In this document: piece after piece, positions 23,195 to 35,200 of the stretch | Layout of the letters: every line of letters begins with the position of its first letter | Numbering within the stretch: position 1 is the stretch's first letter | NCBI GenBank assembly: GCA_036023115.1 | Contig: JAYKKT010000090.1 | Coordinates: 35,979,001 to 36,043,000 of the forward strand | DNA from: Brasenia schreberi | Lineage: Eukaryota > Streptophyta > Magnoliopsida > Nymphaeales > Cabombaceae | Length of the DNA: 64,000 bases | Reading direction: 5' to 3' | Translations under genes and position numbers: made by a program | Notes under the pieces: generated by a model | What the model saw: only the letters and a program-made list of their open reading frames with translations | The model's database searches: none | Told to the model about the DNA's origin: nothing

Positions 23195-26100
23195 TCAACC
23201 GTCAGAATCAGAATGGTGCCTCTTCTTATCCTTTCTGTGTTTTTTCTTGTCTTCAGAAGAGTGGTGTCGTTTTCCATGTTTTTCGCTTTTCCTCTCTTCC
23301 CTGTCCCGCTTCTCGTGTCTCTCAGGCACCGGAACTTCCATGCTTTTTGCGGGTGCCATCGGTGAATGATCACCAGCAGGAGCAGGCGACCCTTCTCCCA
23401 CACTAGTACTGGCAGGATCAGCACTAAATTCTGTACCAACCCGAGGAGCTCTGTAATTACCAGAGTTGGAATCATAACACCAATCAGTAAACAACCAAGA
23501 CGAAATAATCAGAGATACCCCATCTCTGAAATAAATGCTTAACGTGAATTGATACTGAAGATCCATCGAGAATAATAGCTGCTTGAACAATGAATGGTAG
23601 AGTACCTCTAAAGGTTTCAGCAATCAGTAAACAACCAAGACGAAATAATCAGAAGATACCCATCTCTGAAGATGCTTAACATGAATTGACACTGAAAACC
23701 AATCGAGAATATAGCCGCTTGAACAATGGTAGAGTACCTCTAAGGGTTTCTGACAAACAGAATGATATAAGAATCGGCTAAAACAAACAAGCTGCTGCAA
23801 AAAATCGGGCATCCAAGCTGTTTGCAGCTTTTGAGAGAGTATTGGATTCAACATTCCCTAGTTGACATGCAGATGCTCATTCATGGCTTTAGCAAACACA
23901 ATCACGCGAGATTCTTGTAACATCAATGGACAGCGCATTTGCGAGGAATCAAAGAAAGACAAGCTACTGCTAGTGAATCATGCTTGAAATCCACGTCTCA
24001 CAACGTGAGCAGAAACTGTATTTGATGCAATTCTGTCCACTATTTTAATATTATTTTACTGATTACAACACTTTTCTTATTGGCAAGCCAGATCAGTACC
24101 AGATGCATATCCCAGGTGCCAAACTAGTGACCGTCTAGAAGGCTTTTGCGCCGACCCTCACCCAAGGTTAGACAAACAATTGCCATAAACTAGAATGCGA
24201 GAACCTACTTTTCTTAGGAATTAAATGATCACAAGTTGCATGTCTTTCTCCCTTATTCCAAAGAACTAGTGAATCCTTGTATGAAATTCTAGTTGCATAT
24301 ATGTGCCCCCATGTTGTGCCAAAAATATCAAATGACAATGGAACTAGTTAATAGTAATTGTACCTAAAGAGGTTAGAAGAGAGTAACATACCGTGAAAAA
24401 CCAAGCCCATGAACTCGTTCTGCCTCAGCATAAGTTGCCCCCATATCTTCGGCAACGGATCCCCTTTTGACTAGTTCAGCATACTCATGTTTATCCAAGC
24501 GGTTGCCCTGTGGTCGAGTAGAGTGTTTTGGAGCCAAACCAAGAATCTCTCGCATAGCCTGCTCCTCCTGCTCCTTGATCCTTTTTATTTCTTCTTTGGC
24601 AGCTTCTGCATCTGCAAGAGCAGACTTTTTGTCTCTGGCGTACCAAAACAGATCCTTCCCTGGAAATGCCGAAAAGATAATAAGATCTCAATCTCTGTAG
24701 GAAAGGGCAAGTGGGCTTTCATGCTCACATCATTATCCAAAATGGTAAAAATAAAGAAGCTGAAGAACTATTTTAGAATCAAAAGAAGAATTTGGTTGCC
24801 AATGAAGACCAGCTTGGATTTATCATTCGTCATCTCCATATTTACAAACAGCTGGGATAACACTGATAGAAGATAAGATGAAAGAGATATTTAAGATGGT
24901 TTGGATATACAGAGAAACAACCAAAGGAAGCCCCACCAATGAAGTGTGAGAAACTAAGCAGTGAACATTTTAAAAGAGAGAGAAAAAGACTGCAGAGGTT
25001 TCAAAAGGACTTATTAAACATAATGTTTCTTTTGAAGATAACTACTCATATGGGCCAAGATAGCGCTATGGCATCCAGGAGTACATGTACTCGACCCCAC
25101 CTAATGTGGGACAATGGGTGGTTATTGTTGTGCTCGATGAAATGTTGATATGTTTTTATTACAGTCTAATGTGATTAGCTATTTTCAGAGGAATGCATGT
25201 TGAACTGAAGAGGTCATCTAAAAAGAACACTGAACAATAGACAAGAACTGAAGACCATTTGTTTCGGTTACTACTTTGTTTCTCTTTTTCCATAGCACTG
25301 TTTCCTCTTTTTTACACATTAAAAGCTTTTTAAAGCACAATTTCTTGGAAAACCCACTTAATGGACATCTTAGGGAAATCCTGCCAAGCAAAATTCTGAT
25401 GCTTATGTTCAAAAGAGAATGAATAGTTGAAAGTGGAACCCTTATGCAATGCACTATAGGATACTATCAACCACAAACCCTACCATCAAGTGGAGGTCCT
25501 AGTGGTTGGCATATGCTTCTTACTCAAGGCTAGAGGAGGTAGAAGTATCACATAACAGCTTGGCATATAGAAGATATCCATTAGACAAATATACTTCCCA
25601 CATCTGAAAGAAAAAACAATACATGTCTTTGAGAAATGTCTTATATGGTTCTCTCCGTGTGTGCGTCTGTGTGATCGATCACTCAGCACTTTCAAGGAAG
25701 CTAGCTTATCTAGTAAACTACCAATGTTCTATTATGTTTTGAAATTCTGATGCAAATATTAATTGAATATGCAGAGGATGCATCTAAGCTACCAATGGAC
25801 ATGGCCTCAATCTCAAACGTTTAGCTACACTCTTCAGTAGCAAAATAAGGACTGGTGTGGAGAATGTTTCAGAAATCTCATATATGAGTACATGATACAG
25901 AATGTGTAGTTTCACTTAAAATCACGGACCCTTTGCAAGCCAGAGGCTCATGAGAGTATAAGAAGGAGGATACCACTCATCAACAGCTTGCTTAAGTGTC
26001 TAATACTTTCTTTAGCAGCCCATTCACTCATTGACTCTAAAACTCAGACTCCTTCCATTCATAACTCAAGCAAATGGACACTATGATTCATAGGTCGTTC

Positions 26101-27413
26101 AAGTGATTATGTGTCATTCCCAAAGGTGTCATGTGTGGTGCGCCTACTGTATCATGTGTCACACAACTACCAAAAAAGTCTCTCTCCATTTATCCCACCG
26201 CGATCTCACAGACTGACATTAATACCAAAGCAAATGGACACTGTGGAGTTTGTAGCAATAGCATATGAGCACATATCTGCAAAAGAATACGTGATTTCCC
26301 TTGTTTTATGATGAAGAACTGTCTTTAGAGTAACCCCATAGGTGGGGAGACAAACAAGTACCTCATGTGGGAAACTACTCCCACCAAATAAAGCTTATGG
26401 TAAGCCAATGAGCAAAGAGGTAGAACCTGGGCATATACCACTAATGCCCTTGTTATTGCCTCCTCTGCCACTTGTGCAATCATCATGATTATAATACCAT
26501 AAAACATCCAGCTATTACTTTTAAGTGATTTGAATAACCGAGCAACTAACAGCTGCTTTTATACACTGTAAGCATCCAGTTTCAGCGCATGTCATGCTCT
26601 AAAGAAGACGGCATTCAGGGATTCCTTGTAAACAATTAAGAAGTACTTCAATCAATGAGACATGTAGTCAAAAGTCACTTGGATATGAGTGGATTCAGGT
26701 ATATGGCCTACAACAACAACAACAACAACTAAGCCTTTTCCCATACTAGACAGGGTCGGCTGGGTATATGGCCTAATATTGTGAAAATCATATAACTCCT
26801 ATTGAGATGAGTGAAGAAGTGAAACAACGTTATATTGGCCATATGGCACTAAAACAGGAACTGACAGCTTTAGGAAAGGGACCACAGAGAGCTAATTGGC
26901 CTTGCAAAACTTTAGATGGAACTTTTGTACAAGCTTCCGTAGAAAAGATGGTAGAGCCAGATGAAGAGTGCAAGAATAAAAAAAACCTTTGATATGATTC
27001 CAAGATACATGAATCAAAACAGGTAAGCTTACAAGTTGGAAAATAATTCAAGTTGGACAAAGCTAATCAACCCAGGTTAGCTTAAAATGAATCACATTGT
27101 CATCAGAATAAGAAGATGAAAAATAAAACACATTACGTAATATAAAGATGTCCAACATGGAAAACAGAATATCTGGTGCTACAGTATAGTTTCACAGACA
27201 AAATAACTCCTAAGAAAAATCAGATCTCCAATCTGGATTGAACTAATCAACACAAACCAAATTATATAATGATACAACTGAAATAGCAATGCAGAGTTTC
27301 AAATTCGTCAACCGGTAAACTGAAACAAGCAAATTTAAGTATGATTTTCCTCTGGTCAGTATGCAAGGATGCCAACCTAATATCTCACCTTACAATTCTC
27401 TAGTCTGAATAAA

Positions 27414-27456
<43 letters not shown>

Positions 27457-28381
27457 CTTAGAAATGTAAATAAAGCGATAAATAAAAACAACATCCATGG
27501 AAAGTGTATGTACCTTTCTGCCATCTTCCAACAGGGGCCATGACACTGTGACCAACATAATTTTCTCGATGCTTATCAACTTTCACATCATCCCACTTGA
27601 ATTCTGAAAAGAGAAAGCATAACTTGCAAATGAGCACAAATAGGAATTAAACTTCACTCAAATCCTAATTGGCCAATGTTTGTGCTCTATAAAATATAAT
27701 TTGGCAAGTCCTTCAAGACACTTGGGACATATATTAAGCAAATATCAATACGCAACTCTCAAGAATCAAAAATAGTTCACGTAAGCATCTTTCAGTTTAA
27801 GGAGCTTCACGCATGTAACTAGTAGACTCGATCAAAAATTGCCATCATAAAATCATTATAGTTGCCCAACCTCGTTTATCAAATGGACAGTCAAAAACAC
27901 GAAACCACTTTGTAAGCCTCCGTGTTGTACTTACTTCGTCACTGAGACATGCTTCCGTTAGGTGGTGGAATCACCAGATGAAATTAGCTGACATTCATAA
28001 ACCTAGAGAAAACCCCCAATCACGTCTGAAGTATCTGAGATTTGAGCTCGAAATTAACCTCCATTTCAGTCTCTTTCTCAAGATAAAAGCTTGAAAACCT
28101 AACAAAACTGTTCACTAAAATCCAGCGCATTTTTGCTCGAATCCCACTATCCTACACATTTTGCAATAACAAGAAGTATAAAACGCGTCCCAATAAGAAA
28201 CGGAGTAGCCACAATCGCCTTCGTGTGTCACAAACCGCCATTGACAGTCGAAGGAAGGGTGCATAGGGGGAAATTGAAGAAAATAAAATCCAAACAGAAA
28301 AAGAAGCAACAGATACAAAAGGAGAGAAGAAAACTCACGATCTCGACCCCCACGAACGCCTCCTCTTGACGGATGATACAT
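23195..28381 (-). CDS. MMTAG2-like (MMtag-domain) protein
   Basis: Homologue of human multiple myeloma tumor-associated protein 2, a conserved eukaryotic protein of poorly defined, probably nuclear, function. Four exons: 28381-28339, 27603-27514, 24659-24392 and 23450-23195, all GT-AG, totalling 657 nt and 218 residues. It opens [20 protein letters not shown]; the family hallmark SRGGVRGG is at the N-terminus, and [20 protein letters not shown] and GKDLFWYAR follow. A charged helix ([20 protein letters not shown]) leads to [19 protein letters not shown] and VHGLGFSR, which end the conserved domain at about residue 133. The last exon is a Lys/Arg/His/Ser-rich tail ([20 protein letters not shown], ending RHHSDSDG), as in splicing-associated proteins. 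Introns carry LINE fragments and a tandem duplication. Confidence 0.9.
23481..23755. repeat. Two-copy tandem repeat, period 140 bp, in the last MMTAG2-like intron
   Basis: CAATCAGTAAACAACCAAG at 23481 recurs at 23621. The two units share most words (CGAAATAATCAGA, CCATCTCTGAA, GGTAGAGTACCTCTAA) with small indels. Confidence 0.85.
24845..25136 (+). mobile_element. Degenerate RTE-type LINE 3' fragment
   Basis: Reads as a decayed version of the LINE C-terminal region (GATAGAAGATAAGATGAAAG, then TTTAAGATGGTTTGG, then a GGTGGTTATTGTTG tail). It belongs to a subfamily different from the 13612 copy and lies in an MMTAG2-like intron. Confidence 0.6.
26711..26762 (-). mobile_element. Ultra-short (52-bp) RTE 3'-end insertion
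   Basis: CAA repeats then CTAAGCCTTTTCCCATACTA and GACAGGGTCGGCT, flanked by the 13-bp direct repeat GGTATATGGCCTA at 26698-26710 and 26763-26775. In element orientation it begins AGCCGACCCTGTCTAG, as the 12130 copy does. Confidence 0.85.
27415..27453. repeat. (TA)n microsatellite
   Basis: About 19 TA units within an MMTAG2-like intron. Confidence 0.95.
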
Positions 28382-29527
28382 CTTCCTTGAACCTCGATCG
28401 ACAACGGAAGGAAACCCTTAGGGCTCCAATTGAGACACTCTAACGATATACGGAGAGTCGCACAAGAAGCGACTAAGGTGATGCGTAGAAAATACAAAAT
28501 ACAAAAACCAGTCTCTGAGATCTACACCGTCCATACGTCTATTAGAAACAGCTGCATGCACATAGTGGGCCCCACACTGAACCCATGGACGGATATTTAG
28601 ACTCAGTCCGGTGGGTCAAGCCGGACCCGAACCACCTCCATGAACTGAAACCAAAACCAGAACCAAAACCGTAACCGAACTGAGGATTCTCCCCTTCTGG
28701 TTCTAGTTCCGTATTGCAGAGCCCCAACCCAAATCAGAACCAGAATCAGTGGTTTGGATTCATTGGTTTCAGTTGCAAAATCTCACCTTTATTTGTATAA
28801 ACTTCTTTATTTAAAATCATGATTCTAGATGAGACCCATGATCAAAATATTATATGATTAACTTATTTGGCTTGTAAGAAACACGGCTACTATTAGACAT
28901 AGCTTCTGGGTCAGGAACCGACTGGAGTCTGAAGCAGTCAAAACAGACAAGGAACTTGGAACCACCCAATTTGTTTCGATCCTACCTTCCATAGAACAAA
29001 AAAGCGGCGGCTTCAAATTATCACTACTACTTCTTTTATTTTAAATATTTTATTTTATAATTTCGAGAGGTTAAGATAAACTAACAATTTTGAACCAAAA
29101 CCAAAACTGACCCGGTCCTAGCTCAGTTCTTGTTCTTGGTTCAAAGAAAACCGGAACTGCTCCAATTTGGGTTTACCTGGAATCGGTCATGTCTAACTAC
29201 AACAATGTAAGTTTCTCTAAAGTCTTTTTTTAAAACATATTGTTTACTTGGCTTTAGGAGAGAGAGAGAGAGTGTCTTTGGTGTATATTTCTAGTAAGAT
29301 GGGCAGCGAATGGAATATCGAAACCATTAAGCAGTTTTATGCAATTAACGGACTAGCTTCAAGTTCATCTGTAAAATTTCAATTTCAAGATTCAGTATAT
29401 TATCAAACAATATTATAATTCTTACACTAGATTACCGCCTTCTCTCTTCGAACCGCTTTTAGATAAGATACGCGGGTAGCGTCCCAGCTCGCCTCCAACG
29501 GGCTCCTCTCTCTCAGGCTCTGCATGA
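28382..29527. other. Spacer upstream of the MMTAG2-like gene, with CGGTTC-rich repeat
   Basis: Promoter side of the MMTAG2-like gene. Between about 28560 and 29190 the sequence is dominated by words such as CCAAAACCAGAACC, GAACCGACTGG and ACCGGAACTG, spread over both strands. This is a decayed dispersed repeat also seen at 5221-5410 and 59690-60440. No gene is visible. Confidence 0.5.
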
Positions 29528-29945
29528 ATGGAGGCTGTTTCTCTGCCCGCCGTTGTCTCTCGCCACTCTTCCCTTTACTTATCTAGCCTCTGCAGTCAAG
29601 CAACTGCAAGAAAAGTCGTGTGTGTTTTCACAATGCCGGCCTCCAGTTTCTTCTCTCTCGATCGGCTTTGCAAAGAAGGATGTATTCTCGGTAAGCAGAA
29701 AACTTTTGGGTGCATCACTGGCTGCCAAGTTCAACGTTGGTTGTATAGGCTCGATGAGCCGAGAAATTTGAAGCTATAGTGACTTAATGTTTGTGGAAAT
29801 TCTTCATAAAGCGGTGTGGGCATGTGATGGTGCAAAACGTGCGAGGGTAGGAAAAAGAGGCGGAATGAGGATACGCGCTGAGATGTTTGGGCAGCTCACA
29901 AGTGGCCTCGAGGCCTCCTGGTCTAAACTCAGGCAGGCAGGTTGG
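29528..29945 (+). pseudogene. First-exon fragment of chloroplast SRP54 (broken)
   Basis: cpSRP54 is the stromal GTPase of the signal recognition particle that delivers light-harvesting proteins to thylakoids. The plus strand starts ATG GAG GCT (MEAVSLPAVVSR), which looks like the transit peptide start, and later reads GGMRIRAEMFGQLTSGLEAS followed by WSKLRQAG. This matches the junction of transit peptide and N domain (RAEMFGQLTGGLEAAW in the family). The two parts are in different frames, and a TGA interrupts the second (SMSREI*S). The N/G/M domains that should follow are absent through 32242. A donor-like GTGAGT follows at 29955, suggesting a copied exon rather than a cDNA copy. Confidence 0.75.
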
Positions 29946-30195
29946 TGAGTTCAGAATTATGGGTTCATCTCTTTGTTCTGTCTTGAGTTTGATCATGCAC
30001 TTTGTATGAGAAGTCTACATGCTTCCTCCTGTTTATAAACTGGCTAGTTCTATTCTATATCTTTGTGTCTCATTATTCTGTAGACTGGAAGAACTACCTC
30101 CATATGTGGTGTTGGAAAGAGACAATCATAGGAGCCTATCGAAAAGGAAATCATCATAAAACACGATCTTGTTTCTCTTGTTTGATCTAAATGCT

Positions 30196-30270
30196 GATAA
30201 GACTCGGAATAGAGTACAAGGGCGTCTAAGAATTCATATAGATGAATCCGCTTAGCGTGGGAAAAAGTCT
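30196..30270 (+). mobile_element. Degenerate RTE LINE 3' end
   Basis: CTCGGAATAGAGTACAAGG, AATTCATATAGATGAATCCG and CTTAGCGTGGGAAAAAG follow the order of the LINE's C-terminal codons and tail, with many changes. Confidence 0.5.
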
Positions 30271-31167
30271 GTGTTAGTCTGGGTGATATTAAACATAATT
30301 TGAAAACTTTACGCGTTAACATTGGTTACACATATATATAAACAAAGGGACCTACTTGTTTTTGTGTTTAAGTTTTTTTTTTCACCATCACCACCCACTG
30401 CCTCCACCTCCATGCTCGGTGCTCTCTTGACCACCACTTCCACCTCCATTGGTCGTCACCATCCGCCACTGCTGAACTGCCATCACCACCCACTGCGGTC
30501 ACACTTATTGTAAGAGTAAGCATACATACATGCAAACGTGTCCCAGGTCTTGAGAGTCGGGGAACTTGCTTATGACCATCAGCAGTTCATGAAGCTCGAT
30601 AGAAGCTATTGACTTGTGGTACATAAAGAAAATCTCAAGGATGATCAGCATAAAGTTCATGAGCTCTTGCTGACAAACAATCCACTGTAACACATGATAT
30701 TCAAATTAAGCACTGCGTAGAACATGGTATTACCCTTTCTGCTCATGACAGCAAACTTATCCTTTAGTGATCTCCGTGGCTTGTTGAGTTGATAGATCTG
30801 AAACAAGTTTCTATGGGTAGTTAATATTAAGCATCTCTTTCTGCCGAAAAACTCGGTGAATTTGAGTCATGATCGGAGTGGAGCACAGCCCAAGCCTCCG
30901 CTAAAGGGTATCACTACCCAGAAACGAAGGCCTCGTATTTCAACTCTGATTTTGTTTCTTAAAAGCCTTACAGTATGAAGATCATATCAATCAAATGATT
31001 CAGATCCCCTTATTCCTTTTCACTGGAAGCAAACTTAACAGCAACCGAAGAGGGCTTGTTTGGTTTGTTTACAATATTATTTTCATTGGAAATACTATTT
31101 CCCTAGTCAACTATCAATACCTTTTTTAAATATAGCTGAATAATCTAGCTTTCCTTAACTGTTAACA

Positions 31168-31236
31168 GATTGAGCTATGTGGAAACAAAGAATTCATGTA
31201 GCCAAACCCCATCTAGTACAAGAAAAGACTTAGTTG
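31168..31236 (+). mobile_element. RTE LINE 3' end fragment
   Basis: CTATGTGGAAACAAAGAATTC and GTAGCCAAACCCCATCTAG, followed by AAAAGACTTAGTTGTTGTA, correspond to the final codons and tail of the LINE at 13612-14948. Confidence 0.7.
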
Positions 31237-32242
31237 TTGTAGCTCTCAAGTACGATTGGAAGGTTTGATTATTTAATGACGTTTGCATCTTAACATGGTC
31301 ATCAAAGATATATCCACACATATGGTTGATAAGCTTTTAAAAGTCAAGCAGAAGCCAATCCAGATAAAGGGTGAAGCAGAAGCAAAAGCATTGTGGATGT
31401 TCGGCTCATGAAGCTTAAATCATCACCCGTAAGAGATCCACATAAGCATATCACTATCACGGCAAAATTGCACCTCTAGACGGAGATGCATGATACCTGT
31501 GATATATGAATCACCCCTCAAGAGGCAAGGAAAATAATAGGGGCACCTTGTAGGAAAAAAGAAACACTCCCGAGTGCCTTCAGAAGATAATATCGTTCAC
31601 ATTTTTAAGATTATCGTATTAAGAAGCTTTTGTCTTGTAATTTTTTGATCTCCACAGACTTAACAAATGCCTTTCTTTTTCACCTATATCCATAAATTCC
31701 GTGTCGCAGAATAATTCCTTAATATATCGCAGGAGTCATTGAGCAAAAATGTTGTAGCTTTTGAGGCATCAACATAGACAAAGTGTAATGCCCTGCATGA
31801 TGGAGTGATTCTGGAAACTAAAAGAAGGAAATTTTCATCGAGTATGCCGACCATAAAAAGCAAGTGGAGAGACACCAATGATAGAGAAACAATGCAGATA
31901 TTATTTCAAGGGAAAGTATACAAGTCTAGCTACAGGTAGAAGCAAGCAAAAGTTCATCCAAAATAGACATAAAAATGACTACAGCTTGCTGACTGCCAAT
32001 TTCCTTTCCGAGACAAGTGAGATACATCCATATATAACCCAAACAAGATCCTTCAATAATCTGAAATAGTAGGCAAGAACATTGCAAATTCGTCCTAATG
32101 TATTCCTAAGATAAAACATTGAAAAAAACGATCTCGTTCACAAGTACCAAATATACAAACTACTAGAACGAATCAGACAAAAAACAAATCCCATTAGCTC
32201 GATCCGATCACTATGAAAAGCCGCAAACATAACAAGCTGTTC

Positions 32243-35200
32243 TCATGATGGAGGTGGCTCCAACAGACGGTACACTGTAATTTCCTGCTGCTTAAAGTAC
32301 CTTCTATCTTCTTCATCGACAAGAACGAGGTTCAAATAATATTTCACACTAAATTTGTTATTTGTGTTCCGGTACGTGGGTGTCAGCTCGTATGGGCTCA
32401 GAAACAGTCTAATTGGAATGGACTCTCCTGTAAAATATTCATGAAGGGACTTGATATAGCAGAATGAGAAACAATACATACATTAAAGGCGTTTTATCAA
32501 TAATACAAGTATCATTGAAATGATAAACAGTGAATGGTGGCTGTAGCCCTAACAAAGCCATAATAGCGTGAGCATGTTACTAATTCAATGCATTTACAAA
32601 GCATATAATGGGATTGCTTTGAATACGGCAGTTGACATTATCGTCAATTTTGCACTTAGAATGAGAGTAACAAGGAACACAGAAGTTCATCGTGAGACTG
32701 TAGACTCATGCTGAATGTGTTTTGGAAGTGAGAGATTCTGCAAGAATTTTCTATTTCCTAACAATAAAGCTCCCTATCCAAGCTGCAACCTCATATCTCC
32801 CAGCCAATTATATAATTAATGCCTCACCATCCATGAGCAATCAAGTTCTTTTGTGGGTGCTTCAATATCATGGCGCTCAGGTGCCATGATAGAGCCTCTC
32901 TCCAGTGGAAGACATCCAGGCAGAAAATAGATAACATTTAATATGCCGTACCAATCTAACGACAGTATTTTGACCTACCTGGTTTAAACAATGTATACCT
33001 TCAACCTTAGGTGGTCCAGAAGTGTTGGATATCTGTTAAGCATGTCGGCATGCACAATTGTTAAGTTCAGTTGCACAAGCCCCACACCAATTGTACCATA
33101 ATGCAATTTTTATCTTTGATTAGAATACCAACTTTGGAGTCAGATGTATATGGAGATGACAAGGGAAATGGAAGCTATGAGGATGAGAATGGAGACTTAT
33201 GCAACTTGACAACAAAATCTTTTTTCGTAAGTAGTAGACTCAAAGGCAAACCGACACCCTTTTGCAACATCTTTCCTCCATATCTGGAAAGTAGTAGTCC
33301 AGAACAAGGGCGTTATAGGGGATGTAGTAAATGTCATTCTCCCCCACTTCTCCTCACATCTGAGTCACAAATAGTCAGTGCTGTTGCTATCTAATAGCAA
33401 ATAAAAGAGGTGGAACCAATAAGCTAAATCAATTTTACTAATGAATACCAAGCTTATCAATTTCACCATGGACCATATTTTTGTAAAGCACCATTGAGCT
33501 ATTACATCAAGCAACATTTCTAAGTTAAGGTGGAGATCCAGCAAAAAATTAATGCGGACACTCAAAATAAATGATGTTCACAAGGTTGGCAGCTCCACTT
33601 AATCCTATATCTATTAATGGAGGCATGGAAACAGTATCTGGTGGGTATCTGGCACTTACTGAGATTGTGAAAACATGCATGGTAGAAGAATGCCTAAATT
33701 CTTAGTTAACTCAAACAGATAGCCGACACACAAGTGCCATGAGTATACCTCTAACAGGAGCGCCGTCCATCAGCTCAAATTTTGCAAGGGTTTCCGTCTC
33801 GACATATGTATTGGGACCAGAACCAGTTGATTCTCGACGTCTAATCTCGAGCTCCATGTTCTTAATTTTGATTCTCACAAGAAGAAAATAAATCTTTCCA
33901 ATGATAACATCTTTAAGGTGATACCTGGATGCAACAAAATGTCAAAAAGTACTTTGTCAACTAAGAACATAAAAACAACTTGATTTTCAAAATAGAAAAT
34001 AAAATGAACTTACTTGCTTTTACTATACTCAAACTCAATGTGAAGGCAATCCTCAATTCCAACTTCCATCTGAACAAAAGAATGATACAGATCAGGTGGA
34101 TGACTAACTAGAAGATATGCATGAAACCACCGATGCTTACAATACACTCGGATAAAGCAATCAAAATCAAGAATGTGTTATGCCTCCCGAAATTTCTAAA
34201 GTTTGATGCCACTGAAATACAGTCTCCAAACATACAAGGAACATTAATTTGGGATTTACTAACTTAAACTGTTAAATGTGAAGACAGAATACTGTGGTAT
34301 GAATAAGTAGAAATTTTAGATAAATATCTGATTTTAAAAGAACAAAATCAAGTCAATGAACCAAAAGCATTAAAAATTGGCATCTTTGGGACAAGGTACC
34401 AATCAATGATGCACGTAACTAGTACAGACCTTTATACTGTTGTTGATTGATGGAACTGGGGTATAATTGCGGACCTGTAAACAAATAAACAACGATCTGA
34501 AATTCAGATTCAAAGAAAAGTACTAGGAAATGCATGATTTGGCAAAACTTTACGTACACAAAAACTGAAGGCAATAACCATATGTTCCAGACTGCCAATG
34601 GGGAAAGGAAGGAAGATAAGGAACAGAAAACATCAATCAGTGCAACTCAAATTACAAGTGCATCTGCTTAGTAATAGATTCATTCAGTAATTCACTGATA
34701 TTCAGAAAAAAGTACCATATTAAAATATTAATATGGAAACAGATGCATATCATAGCTCCTGAATATAAAAAAGAAAGTTTTCAGCTACTCTGCATAGAAT
34801 GTGCAGAAAAAAAATGAAGAGAATGGAGTGCTTGATGATGCATATATATAGTTATTTATTCAGCCTCATGACAAGCATAACCTAGTACCCACGGATTTAT
34901 GTTGCAGAACCATACAATCACACACAAATCCATAAGAGTTTCAAAACAGTGAAAGGCTGAAAGGCCTATCATGGGTGCTCAACATCAAACGGGCATATGA
35001 CACTAAAACCAAAACAGGGTGAATAATAAAGCATCACAAAGGTAAAATATTACTGGACTATCCTTCGACTAACAGTAGGGTTGAGACAGCCGGTGGCCAG
35101 TCCACATTAAGACAAGGTGAGGCATCAGCTCCGATTTTCTTGTAGCCCACGGTAAAGCCATGGGTATAAGTACACTCAACAGTTTAGCCCTTCTTTATGT

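Larger units (their letters stand above)
29946..32242. other. Spacer between the cpSRP54 fragment and VPS26
   Basis: Contains two degenerate RTE 3' fragments (30196-30270, 31168-31236) and the 3' flank of VPS26. The longest open frames resemble nothing known. Confidence 0.5.

Noticed and set aside
26807..26992. Open frame of 61 codons ([18 protein letters not shown]...) on the plus strand
   Set aside because: It has protein-like composition but I recognise no family, it lies inside an intron of the minus-strand MMTAG2-like gene, and no splice partners are visible. It could be another captured fragment; a protein search would decide.
33071..33394. 107-codon open frame on the plus strand
   Set aside because: It lies in the last VPS26 intron, shows no domain and starts in low-complexity context; most likely chance.
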